Shown here: in pieces, positions 21,534 through 30,450 of the stretch
Layout of the letters: every line of letters starts with the position of its first letter
Position numbering within the stretch: position 1 is the first letter of the stretch
Assembly (NCBI GenBank): GCA_002086835.1
Contig: MVIG01000027.1
Location: 1-64,000 of the forward strand
Length of the DNA stretch: 64,000 nt
Source: Mycolicibacterium porcinum
GTDB taxonomy: Bacteria; Actinomycetota; Actinomycetes; Mycobacteriales; Mycobacteriaceae
Direction of reading: 5' to 3'
The notes under the pieces: generated by a model
Told to the model about the DNA's origin: nothing
The model's database searches: none
Seen by the model: the letters and a program-made list of their open reading frames with translations, nothing else
Program-made: the position numbers and the translations under genes

Positions 21534-22310
21534 ATGACCGATTCACCACGCCGCGACGGTTCCGAGCCGACCCAATCGTTCGGTAGCGGATACCCCGTGG
21601 ACTATCCAGATCCGGCGTACTCGAACCAGCCGCCGTATCAGGGCTCGTACCCGGCTGTGCCCGGTGCGGCGCCACAGGGGACCCCGAATCCCACCCAGCA
21701 GCTGCCGCCCTATCCGCCCTACGGATACGACGCCGGCGTCACCGGGCAGTACGGTGCCGGCTCCCCGCCACCGCCAGGTGCTCCCACCCCTCCGGAGCCC
21801 GACAATCATGAACCCCGGCTGTGGCTGTGGATCCTGGCCGCGGTCGCGGTCCTGGTGGTCCTCGGCCTGGTCATCGCCCTCGTGATCGCCAACGGGTCGA
21901 GCCAGGAGACCGTGGTCGCCCCGCAACCGGTCACCCCGCAGCCCGGCTTCACCACGTCGCCGACGCCGCCCACGACCACCAGGCGTGCGCCCCGGCCGGT
22001 CCCACCGCCCAGCACCGCCCCGCCGACGGAGGCCACTCCCGGACCGACCGAGACCGTCACCTACGAGGTGACCGGTGAGGGCCGGGCCATCAACATCACC
22101 TACCTTGACACCGGCAACATGCTGCAGACCGAGTTCAACGTCCCGCTGCCGTGGAGCAAGCAGGTCGAACTCGCGGCACCCGCGACCGAAACCGCCAGCG
22201 TCAGCGTCGTGAACTTCGGCCCCGACGTGGCCTGCACGGTGAGCGTCAACGGAGTTCAGACCCAGCACCGCACCGGGTCGGGCATCACGATCTGCGTCGG
22301 GACACCCTGA
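21534..22310 (+). CDS. Rv2507-like proline-rich membrane protein, MmpS-like domain
   Basis: A 258-residue protein: residues 1-95 are Pro/Gly/Tyr/Gln-rich and cytoplasmic, then one transmembrane helix (about 98-122, LWLWILAAVAVLVVLGLVIALVIA), a Pro/Thr-rich linker, and a C-terminal domain (about 175-258) resembling MmpS accessory proteins (VTYEVTGEGRAINITYLDTGNMLQTEFNVPLPW, then VSVNGV). The ATG at 21534 is preferred because GAGGTGGG precedes it. It corresponds by position and layout to Rv2507, next to Rv2508c and Rv2509 homologues. MmpS proteins support MmpL lipid exporters, but no MmpL gene is nearby. Confidence 0.8.
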   Translation: MTDSPRRDGSEPTQSFGSGYPVDYPDPAYSNQPPYQGSYPAVPGAAPQGTPNPTQQLPPYPPYGYDAGVTGQYGAGSPPPPGAPTPPEPDNHEPRLWLWILAAVAVLVVLGLVIALVIANGSSQETVVAPQPVTPQPGFTTSPTPPTTTRRAPRPVPPPSTAPPTEATPGPTETVTYEVTGEGRAINITYLDTGNMLQTEFNVPLPWSKQVELAAPATETASVSVVNFGPDVACTVSVNGVQTQHRTGSGITICVGTP

Positions 22311-22320
22311 GTCCGTCGGC

Positions 22321-23628
22321 TCAGGGAGCCGGCACGACGGGGCCCGGGTGCCGCGCGGGCACCCGCACCGCGAGCATGCCTGCCAGCCCGACGGCCAGCA
22401 CCAGGACCAAGCCGCCCATCCCGGCGCGGTCGGCGCCGAAGAAGTCGATGAAGGTGAAGAACAGCCACGGGGCCAGGAACGAGGCCGCGCGACCCACGGT
22501 TGTGTAGAGCCCGAACGCCACGCCTTCCTTGCCGTCCGCGGTGATCCGCAGCATCAAGTTGCGTGCCGCCGACAGCGTCGGTCCGATGAACAGGCACAGC
22601 AGCAGTCCGCACACCCAGAAGGCCACCGGCCCGGACAGCACCAGCAGGGCCAGCCCCACCGCGATCAGGCAGACCAGCGATCCGACGATGACCGGCTTGG
22701 AACCCACCCGATCGTCGAGCAGGCCACCGGTGACGGCCCCGACCGCCGCGATCACGCACGCACTGATCCCGAACAACAGCACGTCCGCCTGCGAGATGCC
22801 GTAGACGTTGACCCCCAGCACCGCGCCGAACGCGAAGACCCCGGCCAACCCGTCGCGGAACACCGCGCTCGCCACCAGGTAGTAGACGACGTTGTGGTCG
22901 CGCTGCCACTCGCCCCGGATCTCGGTCCACAACTTGCGGTAGGCGCCGAAGAAGCCGATGCGCTCTACCGGGGCCGCATCGGTCACTTTCGGCACCATCA
23001 CGAAGATCGGCAGCGCGAACAACACGAACCAGACGGCGGTGAGCAGCATCACCGCTCGCACGTTCTGCCCGTCTGCGGCCGGAATGCCCAGCAGCCCACG
23101 GGTATCCCCGTCACCGGCGATGAACCCGACATAGGCCAGCAGCAACAGCACGACGCTGCCCCCGTAGCCCAACGCCAGGCCGAGCCCCGAGATCCGGCCG
23201 GACGTGTTCGGTGTGGACAGCTGTCTCAACATGGCGTTGTACGGCACGGTGGCCAGCTCGTTGCAGGCCGCGGTACACGCCAGGAGGACGAGGCCGGGCA
23301 TCAGGTAGCGGTGGTCGTCGCGGATCAGGCTCATCGCCGCCGTGAACATGACAGCCGCACCGGTCATCGCGGCCAGCACCCGGCGCCGCCGCTGCGGGGC
23401 ATCGACCCAGATCCCGGTGACGGGGGCCAGCAAGGCCACCACGAGACCGGCGACCGTCATGGCGCGGCCCAGCCAGCTGGCCGGCGTGGTGTCCCCGGGC
23501 AGGTCCGCGCCGACACTGCCGGTCAGGTACACCGAGAACACGAAGGTGACGACGATGGCGTTGAGGCCCGTCGCGCCGCAGTCCCACAATGCCCACGCGA
23601 GCACCCTCGTTCGCCCAGGGTTCGTCAT
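22321..23628 (-). CDS. MFS transporter, UMF1/Atg22-like (Rv2508c homologue)
   Basis: A 435-residue major facilitator protein with about 12 hydrophobic segments, starting MTNPGRTRVLAWALWDCGATG. The opening WALWDCGATGLNAIVVTFVFSVYL resembles the UMF1 group, where ALYDWANS-type motifs occur at this place. It occupies the Rv2508c position, divergent from cmrA with 43 bases between starts, so the two share a promoter region. The substrate is unknown. Its fixed place beside the mycolate reductase suggests, but does not show, a role in envelope metabolism. Confidence 0.82.
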   Translation of the reverse strand: MTNPGRTRVLAWALWDCGATGLNAIVVTFVFSVYLTGSVGADLPGDTTPASWLGRAMTVAGLVVALLAPVTGIWVDAPQRRRRVLAAMTGAAVMFTAAMSLIRDDHRYLMPGLVLLACTAACNELATVPYNAMLRQLSTPNTSGRISGLGLALGYGGSVVLLLLAYVGFIAGDGDTRGLLGIPAADGQNVRAVMLLTAVWFVLFALPIFVMVPKVTDAAPVERIGFFGAYRKLWTEIRGEWQRDHNVVYYLVASAVFRDGLAGVFAFGAVLGVNVYGISQADVLLFGISACVIAAVGAVTGGLLDDRVGSKPVIVGSLVCLIAVGLALLVLSGPVAFWVCGLLLCLFIGPTLSAARNLMLRITADGKEGVAFGLYTTVGRAASFLAPWLFFTFIDFFGADRAGMGGLVLVLAVGLAGMLAVRVPARHPGPVVPAP

Positions 23629-23671
23629 GCCCGCCACCCTATGGCCTCCCGCTCCTCTTAGGATTGGCCGC

Positions 23672-24478
23672 ATGCCAGTACCCGCACCCAGTCCGGATGC
23701 CCGTGCCGTCGTCACCGGCGCCTCGCAGAACATCGGCGAAGCGTTGGCCAGCGAACTCGCTGCCCGCGGCCACAACCTGATCATCACCGCGCGCCGCGAG
23801 GAGGTGCTGACGTCCCTGGCGCAGCGCCTCACCGAGCGGTACGGAGTCACCGTCGAGGTGCGCGCCGTCGACCTCACCGACCCGGCGGCCCGGGACGTGC
23901 TCTGCCAGGAACTGGCCCAGCGCGAGATCTCGATCCTGTGCGCCAATGCCGGCACCGCGACCTTCGGCCCGGTCATCGATCTGGACCCGGCCGGCGAGAA
24001 GGCCCAGGTGCAGCTGAACGTCCTCGGGGTGCACGACCTGGTGCTGGCCGTGCTACCCGGGATGGTGAAGCGCGGCTCCGGCGGCATCCTCACCTCCGGA
24101 TCGGCCGCAGGTAACTCACCGATCCCCAACAACGCCACCTACGCCGCATCGAAGGCATTCGCCAACACGTTCAGCGAGTCGCTGCGCGGCGAGCTCAAGA
24201 GTGCGGGCGTCCACGTCACGGTGCTGGCGCCCGGACCGGTGCGCACCGAGCTGCCCGACGCCTCCGAGCAGTCCCTCGTGGAGCGGCTGATCCCCGACTT
24301 CCTGTGGATCTCAACCGAATACACCGCCAAGCTGTCGCTGGACGGCCTGGACAAGAACAAGATGCGCGTGGTCCCCGGCGTGACGTCCAAGGCCATGTCG
24401 ATGGCCAGCGGCTACGCACCGCGCGCCATCGTCACCCCGATCGTCGGCGCCGTCTACAAGAAGCTCGGCGGCGGTTAA
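23672..24478 (+). CDS. cmrA: Mycolate reductase (short-chain dehydrogenase)
   Basis: A 268-residue short-chain dehydrogenase, matching Rv2509 (CmrA) in length and in nearly every block I remember. The coenzyme motif is TGASQNIG (residues 15-22), the NAG element is CANAGTATFG, and the catalytic residues are Y157-xxx-K161 with an upstream serine in TSGSAAGNSPIPNN. CmrA reduces the 3-oxo intermediate left by the Pks13 condensation, giving the beta-hydroxy of mature mycolic acids. A Shine-Dalgarno-like TTAGGA precedes the ATG. It is divergent from the MFS gene and followed by a long hairpin before the convergent ATPase gene. Confidence 0.93.
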   Translation: MPVPAPSPDARAVVTGASQNIGEALASELAARGHNLIITARREEVLTSLAQRLTERYGVTVEVRAVDLTDPAARDVLCQELAQREISILCANAGTATFGPVIDLDPAGEKAQVQLNVLGVHDLVLAVLPGMVKRGSGGILTSGSAAGNSPIPNNATYAASKAFANTFSESLRGELKSAGVHVTVLAPGPVRTELPDASEQSLVERLIPDFLWISTEYTAKLSLDGLDKNKMRVVPGVTSKAMSMASGYAPRAIVTPIVGAVYKKLGGG

Positions 24479-24505
24479 GTTCTCGGCGCAGTTTCTCGGC
24501 ATCGC

Positions 24506-24569
24506 GCGCCGATTTCGACATCAGGGCTGCTGATCTCGAGGATCACGACCCTCTTGTCGAAATCGGCGC
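24506..24569. repeat. Long 15-bp inverted repeat between convergent genes
   Basis: Perfect 15-bp arms GCGCCGATTTCGACA (24506-24520) and its complement (24555-24569) enclose 34 bases that themselves contain AGGG/CCCT and GATC/GATC pairs. It lies 28 bases after cmrA and before the repeat array at the end of the HerA-like gene. It may act as a two-way terminator or as a dispersed REP-like hairpin. Confidence 0.7.
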
Positions 24570-24572
24570 AAT

Positions 24573-24637
24573 GCTCAGCGGCTCCAGCCTCATTCGCCGC
24601 TCAGCGGCTCCAGCCTCATTCGCCGCTCAGCGGCGGC
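24573..24637. repeat. 26-bp tandem repeat, two full copies plus part
   Basis: Two identical 26-bp units (24573-24598 and 24599-24624) and a partial third that contains the stop codon of the HerA-like gene. Read on the minus strand each unit holds the palindrome GCCGCTGAGCGGC followed by a short AATGAGGCTGGA spacer. A related 26-bp array with the same palindrome lies at 34046-34110. Confidence 0.85.
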
Positions 24638-26198
24638 GGCCCGTCCCGAAGATGCTCCGGGTGATCTCCCGGCCGATCACGGTGCCCGCCGAGCGCATGG
24701 CGCTCTTGAACGCCGAACTCTTGAGCACCTGCTCGAGCATCCCCGGCTCTTCGCGCTGCGCTGGTGCGGGCATCGCCTCGATTTCACCCGAGGCCTCGAC
24801 CCCGCCGAACCCGCCCGGATCCTCTGCGGTCGTCGGCGGAGCCATCTTCGCCGCCAGCCGCTCGTAGGCGGAATCCCGGTCCACGGTCTGGCCATAGGTG
24901 GCCTGCAGCGGGCTGGCCTGGGCGGCGGCCTTGATGGCGTCGTCGCCGATCGCGGCCATCAGCGACCGCGGCGCCCGCATACGGGTCCAGGCCACCGGTG
25001 TCGGAGCGCCCTGCTCGGACAGCACCGTCACGATCGCCTCACCGATGCCCAGCGAGGTCAGCGCCTTCTCCAGGTCGTAGACGTCGGTCTTCGGGTAGGT
25101 GCGGACGGTCTTCGACAGCGCCTTCTGGTCGTCGGGGGTGAAGGCACGCAACGCGTGCTGCACCCGAGCACCCAACTGTGACAGCACGTTGTTGGGCACG
25201 TCGGTGGGCAGCTGCGTGCAGAAGAACACGCCGACTCCCTTCGACCGGATCAGCTTGACGGTCTGTTCGACCTGCTCCAGGAACGCCTTGGACGCGTCGG
25301 CGAAGAGCAGGTGCGCCTCGTCGAAGAAGAACACGAGCTTCGGCTTGTCGACGTCGCCGACCTCGGGCAGCGTGGTGAACAGATCGGCCAGCACCCACAT
25401 CAGGAACGTCGAGAACATCACCGGCCGCGCGGCCTGGGCGCCCAGCTCCAGCAGGCTGATGATGCCGCGGCCCTGCGCATCGGTGCGCAGCAGATCCTTG
25501 GGCTCGAGCTCGGGCTCGCCGAAGAACGTGTCGGCGCCCTCGGCCTCCAGGTTCACCAGGGCGCGCAGGATCACCCCGGCCGTCGTGGCCGACACCGCGC
25601 CCAGCGCCTTGAGCTCGGGCTTGCCTTCGTCACTGGTGAGGAACTGGATCACCGACCGCAGGTCCTTGATGTCCAGCAGCGGCAGGCCCTTCTGATCGGC
25701 CCAATGGAAGATCAGGCCGAGCGTGGACTCCTGAGTTGCGTTGAGGCCCAACACCTTTGCCAGCAGAATCGGGCCGAAACTGGTGATGGTGGCGCGTACC
25801 GGGACCCCGATGCCCTCGGTGCCCAGCGAGAGGAACTCCACCGGGAACGCGGTCGGCGCCCAGCTGTCGCCGGTGTCCTTGGCGCGCTGCTCGGTCTTCT
25901 CGTTCGCCTCACCGGCGCGCGACAGCCCCGACAGGTCGCCCTTGACGTCGGCCATCACCACCGGCACACCCGCGGCCGACAACTGCTCGGCGATCACCTG
26001 CAACGTCTTGGTCTTACCGGTACCCGTGGCGCCCGCGATCAACCCGTGCCGGTTGACCGTGGCCAACGGGATACGGACCTGTGCGGCCGGATCGACGGAT
26101 CCGTCGACGACAACGGTGCCAAGCTCCAGTGCCTGGCCTTCGACTGCGTAACCGGCAGCGATCTGCTGCGCGGGGGTGGCTGTCGATTCGGTGGTCAT
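24627..26198 (-). CDS. HerA-like DUF853 ATPase (Rv2510c homologue)
   Basis: A 523-residue P-loop ATPase of the HerA/FtsK-related DUF853 family. The ATG at 26198 follows GGGAGGA. Walker A is GATGTGKT (residues 56-63) and Walker B is KLVFFFDEAHLLF; LIRSKGVGVFFCTQ looks like the sensor strand. The C-terminus is Pro/Glu-rich and ends GTGRRR. It corresponds to Rv2510c, divergent from orn. HerA ATPases act in DNA end processing with NurA, but the biological role of this mycobacterial branch is not known to me. The stop codon lies inside the 26-bp repeat palindrome. Confidence 0.88.
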   Translation of the reverse strand: MTTESTATPAQQIAAGYAVEGQALELGTVVVDGSVDPAAQVRIPLATVNRHGLIAGATGTGKTKTLQVIAEQLSAAGVPVVMADVKGDLSGLSRAGEANEKTEQRAKDTGDSWAPTAFPVEFLSLGTEGIGVPVRATITSFGPILLAKVLGLNATQESTLGLIFHWADQKGLPLLDIKDLRSVIQFLTSDEGKPELKALGAVSATTAGVILRALVNLEAEGADTFFGEPELEPKDLLRTDAQGRGIISLLELGAQAARPVMFSTFLMWVLADLFTTLPEVGDVDKPKLVFFFDEAHLLFADASKAFLEQVEQTVKLIRSKGVGVFFCTQLPTDVPNNVLSQLGARVQHALRAFTPDDQKALSKTVRTYPKTDVYDLEKALTSLGIGEAIVTVLSEQGAPTPVAWTRMRAPRSLMAAIGDDAIKAAAQASPLQATYGQTVDRDSAYERLAAKMAPPTTAEDPGGFGGVEASGEIEAMPAPAQREEPGMLEQVLKSSAFKSAMRSAGTVIGREITRSIFGTGRRR

Positions 26199-26315
26199 GC
26201 CGCGGTCCTCCCAGTTGTCGCGAACGAGCCAATCGGCATCTGACACTACTTGGCGGGCGGCACGCGCGGTGGGTGTGACGGCTCGCCGCCCGGTGTAGGA
26301 ATACTGTGGATCTTC

Positions 26316-26963
26316 GTGCGAGACGAACTGGTATGGATCGACTGCGAGATGACCGGCCTGGACCTCAAGTCCGATCGCCTGATCGAGATTGCGGTTCTGG
26401 TCACCGACGCGGACCTCAACATCCTCGGTGACGGCCTGGACGTGGTCATTCACACCGACGACGAGGCCCTGTCATCCATGGTCGACGTGGTCAAGACGAT
26501 GCACACCCGCTCGGGACTGATCGAAGAAGTCCGAGCCTCCACCGTCGATGTGGCCACCGCCGAAGAGATGGTGCTCGACTACATCCGCGGGCACGTCAAG
26601 ACGGCCAAGGCCGCTCCCCTGGCCGGCAACTCGATCGCCACCGACCGCGGGTTCATCGCCCGTGACATGCCCAAACTCGACGATTACCTGCACTACCGGA
26701 TGATCGACGTCAGCTCGATCAAGGAGCTGTGCCGGCGCTGGTACCCCCGGATCTACTTCGGCCAGCCCGAAAAAGGTCTCGCCCACCGCGCGCTGGCCGA
26801 TATCCACGAGTCGATCCGTGAACTCAAGTACTACCGCTCGACCGCGTTCGTCGCCCAGCCCGGGCCGTCTACCAGCGACATTGCTGCGATCGCGGCCGAG
26901 CTCGGCCCGCCGAAGGATGACTCGCCCGAAACCGATTCGGCTGTAGAGCACCCGAGCAGTTAG
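26316..26963 (+). CDS. orn: Oligoribonuclease
   Basis: A 215-residue DEDDh exonuclease, the same length as M. tuberculosis Orn (Rv2511). The GTG at 26316 opens [16 protein letters not shown], where D9 and E11 are metal ligands; later elements are [39 protein letters not shown] and [12 protein letters not shown] (catalytic His and last Asp). It degrades 2-5-nt RNA and pGpG to mononucleotides, finishing RNA turnover. No clear ribosome site precedes the GTG, so a short or leaderless message is possible. tRNA-His follows. Confidence 0.95.
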   Translation: MRDELVWIDCEMTGLDLKSDRLIEIAVLVTDADLNILGDGLDVVIHTDDEALSSMVDVVKTMHTRSGLIEEVRASTVDVATAEEMVLDYIRGHVKTAKAAPLAGNSIATDRGFIARDMPKLDDYLHYRMIDVSSIKELCRRWYPRIYFGQPEKGLAHRALADIHESIRELKYYRSTAFVAQPGPSTSDIAAIAAELGPPKDDSPETDSAVEHPSS

Positions 26964-27003
26964 TATCTACGAGCCGCATACGCCGAAAGGCTGCGCGGCG
27001 ATG

Positions 27004-27076
27004 GTGGCTGTAGTTCAGTTGGTAGAGCACCAGGTTGTGATCCTGGCTGTCGCGGGTTCGAGTCCCGTCAGCCACC
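27004..27076 (+). tRNA. tRNA-His (GTG)
   Basis: A complete cloverleaf: acceptor GTGGCTG pairs with CAGCCAC; the D arm contains TTCAGTTGGTAGAGC; the anticodon stem CCAGG/CCTGG holds anticodon GTG; the T arm is GCGGGTTCGAGTCCCGT. A G at 27003 gives the special G-1 of tRNA-His opposite the C at 27076. CCA is not encoded. It directly follows orn, as in M. tuberculosis. Confidence 0.96.
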
Positions 27077-27087
27077 CCGATAGCGGG

Positions 27088-27116
27088 AACGCCGTCTGCG
27101 CACGCAGACGGCGTTT
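27088..27116 (+). terminator. Terminator after tRNA-His
   Basis: A 12-13-bp perfect hairpin (AACGCCGTCTGCG and its complement) followed by TTTCTCGTTT, 12 bases after the tRNA. It also sits just beyond the 3' end of the convergent PPE gene. Confidence 0.85.
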
Positions 27117-27136
27117 CTCGTTTCGACCCAGCAGGC

Positions 27137-28642
27137 TCACTCCTTCGAGTCCGGATCCCACGTAGCAGGCAGCAGCGGCACCGTCGGGCCCTCACCGAAC
27201 TCGGCACCGTCCAATGCCGTCAGACCCGTCGTCGTCGCATCCGACTTGTTCCGCACCCCAGAAAAGCCCAGCGGCCCCGCACCGCGATCCGACGCTTTCG
27301 GCCGCGCCTGCGGTGTGGCGGCCGGCGGCTGACCGGCCTCGATGTCCATGTACTCGTTGCCGTGGCCTCGATCCCGCATCGCGGCGCGTCGCCTGCGGCG
27401 CGCTCGCGCCTCGCGGGCCTGCTCCCCGGTCCCGGCCGCGGCCATGTCGGGCTCCGGAGCTTTGCGCTTGGCGGAGGTCGCGGATGTGGCCCGCGCCGCG
27501 GCGGGGACGGCGGCGCCGGGCGAGCCGATCAGGTACGGCGGGAAGAACCCCGGCCCGCCCCCTGGTGCGGCCGACGGCGCTGGGCCGGTGGTGACGGTCG
27601 CGGTCGCCGACACACCGGTCGACGGAGCCGCCGGGGCCGAGGACGCGGTCGGAGCCGGTGCGCCGCCGGACACCGTCGATGGGGCCCCGGCCGCAGGCCA
27701 CGATTCGGGCTCGGCTCCGGCCGGAATCTCCGCGACACCGGCCGGCACCGCCGGCTGGATCGCGGCCAGACCCGCGATCGCCCATCCGAGGTTGGCGGTC
27801 ACGACCCCCAGAGCCGGCTGAATCAGGGCCGGGGACAGTTGCACAACGACCTGCAGCAACTGTGCCGCATGGAAAGCCATGTCGGCCAACACCATCGGCA
27901 GGTTGGTCAACAGAGCTGCCGGGTCGTTCAGCAGGTTGTCGATCAGAAGACCGATGTTCTCGATCTGCTCATGCCCGACTTCCAGCCACCACCGCGGGTC
28001 AAGTGGGCTGAGGTCTCCGTGGCCATGGTCGTCGTGATCGTGGTCCCCGCCGTGGTCGTGATCATGGTCGTGGTCGTGCTCGTCATCATGGTCATGGCCG
28101 TGGTCGTCGTGCAGGATCCTCGGCGCCGCCGGTGTCGACGGGCTGGATGCCACGGCAGCCTCTGACACTCCCTGGTAACCCTCCATCGTGACGGCAGCCT
28201 GGACCCACATCCGCACGTAGTCGGCCTCGTTCACCGCGATCGGAATGGTATTGATCCCAAAGAAGTTGGTGGACACCAGGATTGCGTTTCTGGCGTGGTT
28301 GGCGGCCAACTCGGCCAGGGTGGGCATCGTCGCCAGGGCACCGGTATACGCACCGGCAGCGGTTTCATGCCGGGCCGCGATCGCCGCACTGTCAGCACTG
28401 GCCTGATGCAGCCACGCCAGATACGGAAGATGGGCGGCGACATACTGTTCAGCGCTCGGGCCCTGCCAGGCTCCGGCCTGCACCGCACCCAGCACCGCCG
28501 CGAGTTCTTCTGCCACCGCGGCATATTCGACGCTCAACGCCGACCATGCGCCCGCGGCGGCCAGCAGCGCACCCGACCCGGGGCCACTGCTCAGCAACGT
28601 GGAATGCACCTCTGGTGGCGAGGCCATCCATACCGCGGCCAT
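27137..28642 (-). CDS. PPE family protein with histidine-rich insert (PPE-PPW type)
   Basis: A 501-residue PPE protein. The N-terminal PPE domain (about 1-170) starts [22 protein letters not shown] and has the helical-hairpin motif W59-x-G61. Residues 178-210 are an insert almost wholly of His, Asp and Gly with 13 histidines, a likely zinc-binding stretch. The C-terminal third is Pro/Ala-rich, with a basic patch, and ends in the PPW signature ([23 protein letters not shown], then PLLPATW). PPE proteins are exported by type VII secretion, normally with a PE partner, but none is adjacent. AAGGAGGG precedes the ATG. A zinc-regulator-like box lies 43 bases upstream, which suggests induction by zinc shortage. 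Confidence 0.9.
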   Translation of the reverse strand: MAAVWMASPPEVHSTLLSSGPGSGALLAAAGAWSALSVEYAAVAEELAAVLGAVQAGAWQGPSAEQYVAAHLPYLAWLHQASADSAAIAARHETAAGAYTGALATMPTLAELAANHARNAILVSTNFFGINTIPIAVNEADYVRMWVQAAVTMEGYQGVSEAAVASSPSTPAAPRILHDDHGHDHDDEHDHDHDHDHGGDHDHDDHGHGDLSPLDPRWWLEVGHEQIENIGLLIDNLLNDPAALLTNLPMVLADMAFHAAQLLQVVVQLSPALIQPALGVVTANLGWAIAGLAAIQPAVPAGVAEIPAGAEPESWPAAGAPSTVSGGAPAPTASSAPAAPSTGVSATATVTTGPAPSAAPGGGPGFFPPYLIGSPGAAVPAAARATSATSAKRKAPEPDMAAAGTGEQAREARARRRRRAAMRDRGHGNEYMDIEAGQPPAATPQARPKASDRGAGPLGFSGVRNKSDATTTGLTALDGAEFGEGPTVPLLPATWDPDSKE

Positions 28643-28684
28643 AGAACCCTCCTTGTAGACCGGCTACCCGAAGGGTTCAACTTA

Positions 28685-28707
28685 TTGAATATGATTGTCA
28701 TTATCAA
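28685..28707. promoter_or_regulatory. Zur-like (FurB) box upstream of His-rich PPE
   Basis: A 23-base AT-rich dyad in GC-rich DNA, TTGA-N2-ATGA-N5-TCAT-N2-TCAA. This resembles the mycobacterial Zur/FurB box, which has TGA-x-AATGAT and ATCATT-x-TCA arms. It lies upstream of the PPE start and fits zinc-dependent repression. The match is from memory of the consensus, not from a matrix score. Confidence 0.65.
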
Positions 28708-28857
28708 TCAATTCATCGACAACTCATAGAAAGGCCGACCGGAGGCAGGTTCAGGTACTGCGAGCGCACCCCAGGCACGCCAGATCGATCCAAAGGCCTT
28801 GCGACCTTGGCGATATCACAACGGCCGGAATCACCGGCCGAGGAACTGAATCGCGGA

Positions 28858-29625
28858 CTATTCCGCCGCGTCAGCCCGACGCCGAATCCGCGGAGCCAGC
28901 TGCACGATCTCGGGGACCACGGTCGGATTCTCGTAGGCGGTGGCCACGAGCGACACCAGGGTGTTGGCGACGTCGCGCAGTGCCGACATCCGGGCGGGCA
29001 GGGCGCCTTGAGCGACCCACGTCTTGACCAACTGGTCCAGCAGGTCGCGGTCGGCGCCGCGCAGGATCTCCGTGTCATCGGTGGGCCCGACGCCGACCCG
29101 GATCAGCGAGAGCTCAGGGTGCTCGATGCGCCAGGAGTGCAGGATCTCGTCGAGGGCCGCCTTGCTCGCGCTGTATGCCGCCACCCCGGCACGCGGACGG
29201 CCGACGTCATAGCTGGACGCCACCAGGACCACACCGCTCTCGGCGAGTCGGGGCGTCGCGGCGCGCAGCACGTTGTTGGCCCCGACGGTGTTGACGCTGA
29301 ACGCGTGCAGCCAGGTGGCCACATCGGTGTCCTCGATGTAGGCGAACGGGATCACCGTGCTGGTGAACACCACGGCATCGAGACCGCCCAGCGCGTCGGC
29401 CGCGTCATTGACCACGCGGTTGATCGCCGCGGCGTCCTCGACATCGAGCTCGAAGGCGTATCCGCCTATCGCGTCGGCCAGGGAATTCAGCAGGTCGATG
29501 CGCCGTGCGGCCACGGCCACCTTGGCGCCGCGTTCGGTGGCACTCATCGCGACCGCGTGGCCGATACCCGACGAGGCACCGACGACGAGGAGACGCAGCG
29601 CTGCATCGGCTCGCTGACCGCTCAT
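28858..29625 (-). CDS. Short-chain dehydrogenase/reductase
   Basis: A 255-residue classical SDR. The Rossmann motif is VVGASSGIG (about 14-22), and the catalytic residues are S138 (VASSYDVG), Y151 and K155 (YSASK). The usual NAG element is replaced by FTST at about 87-90. GGAGG lies 10 bases before the ATG. It is divergent from the DUF899 gene and follows the PPE gene on the same strand after 215 gene-free bases that contain the zinc-type box. The substrate is unknown. Confidence 0.85.
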   Translation of the reverse strand: MSGQRADAALRLLVVGASSGIGHAVAMSATERGAKVAVAARRIDLLNSLADAIGGYAFELDVEDAAAINRVVNDAADALGGLDAVVFTSTVIPFAYIEDTDVATWLHAFSVNTVGANNVLRAATPRLAESGVVLVASSYDVGRPRAGVAAYSASKAALDEILHSWRIEHPELSLIRVGVGPTDDTEILRGADRDLLDQLVKTWVAQGALPARMSALRDVANTLVSLVATAYENPTVVPEIVQLAPRIRRRADAAE

Positions 29626-29728
29626 TCTGGATCAACCTCCATGGTTCATCTCGAGGTGTTAGGTCACCCTTCGCTCGTCGGACATTACCGGGTGCGATGA
29701 ATTCCGGACGTTCGGTGGGTCCACTTAA

Positions 29729-29743
29729 GAGAACGAGATTCTC
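29729..29743. promoter_or_regulatory. GAGAA-N5-TTCTC palindrome upstream of DUF899 gene
   Basis: A perfect short dyad GAGAACGAGATTCTC 23 bases before the DUF899 start, in the divergent region with the SDR. It has the same GAGAA-N5-TTCTC geometry as the site at 57207, so a TetR-type regulator could bind here. It may be unrelated to the 54-64 kb sites. Confidence 0.45.
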
Positions 29744-29766
29744 CGAGCAGCAATCAGGAGCCCCAC

Positions 29767-30450
29767 ATGACGACAGGAAAACCCCCGATAGTCGACCAGC
29801 AGGCCTGGCGCACCGCCGTCGACGACCTGCGACGTCGGGAGAAGGCAGCGACCCGGGAACTGGACGCGATCGCCGCCGCGCGCCGCCGGCTGCCGATGGT
29901 GGAGCTGCCGGAGTACACACTGAACGGCGCGGACGGCCCGGTGCGGCTGGCCGACGTATTCGACGGACGCGCCCAGTTGATCACCTACCACCACATGTGG
30001 ACCGACGGCGCCGAATGGCAGTGCGGCGGCTGCACGGGGTTCACATCGCAGTTCACCCGTCTCGATTTCCTGGACAACTACGATGCCCGCTTCGTCATCG
30101 TCACCAACGGGCCCATCGAAGAGGCACTGGCCTACCGCGACAAGGTCGGCAACCGCATGGCCTGGTACTCGTCGTCGGAGAGCTCCTTCGGATCCGACGT
30201 CGACGCCGCCCCTGGCGGTGGATTCGCCGTCAACGTGTTCTTTCGCGACGGCGAAACCGTGTACCGCACCTGGCATACCAACGGCCGTGGCACCGAACAA
30301 CTCAGCCACTCGTTCGCGCTGATCGACCTGCTGCCGTGGGGACGGCAGGAGGAATGGCAGGACTCGCCCGACGGGTGGCCCAAACAACCGACCTACTCGG
30401 GCTGGCTCGACAGCCCCGACATCGCCCACCTGTACGGAAAGGACTCCTGA
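29767..30450 (+). CDS. DUF899 thioredoxin-like protein
   Basis: A 227-residue DUF899 protein with a thioredoxin-like fold. The opening is a basic helix (DLRRREKAATRELDAIAAARRRLPMVEL), then the conserved LITYHHMW segment, the CxxC-like centre QCGGCTGF, FVIVTNGPIEEALAYRDKVG and a C-terminal GWLDSPDIAHLYGK. The family is usually called a predicted dithiol-disulfide oxidoreductase; its physiological role is unclear. CAGGAG precedes the ATG. The stop overlaps the next start by one base (TGATG), so the two are co-translated. Confidence 0.85.
   Translation: MTTGKPPIVDQQAWRTAVDDLRRREKAATRELDAIAAARRRLPMVELPEYTLNGADGPVRLADVFDGRAQLITYHHMWTDGAEWQCGGCTGFTSQFTRLDFLDNYDARFVIVTNGPIEEALAYRDKVGNRMAWYSSSESSFGSDVDAAPGGGFAVNVFFRDGETVYRTWHTNGRGTEQLSHSFALIDLLPWGRQEEWQDSPDGWPKQPTYSGWLDSPDIAHLYGKDS

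Noticed and set aside
28178-28222. Frameshift or join artefact at the His-rich stretch of the PPE gene
   Set aside because: The low-complexity GTG/GTC run looks suspicious on the plus strand, but the minus frame stays open on both sides with PPE sequence before and the PPW end after.
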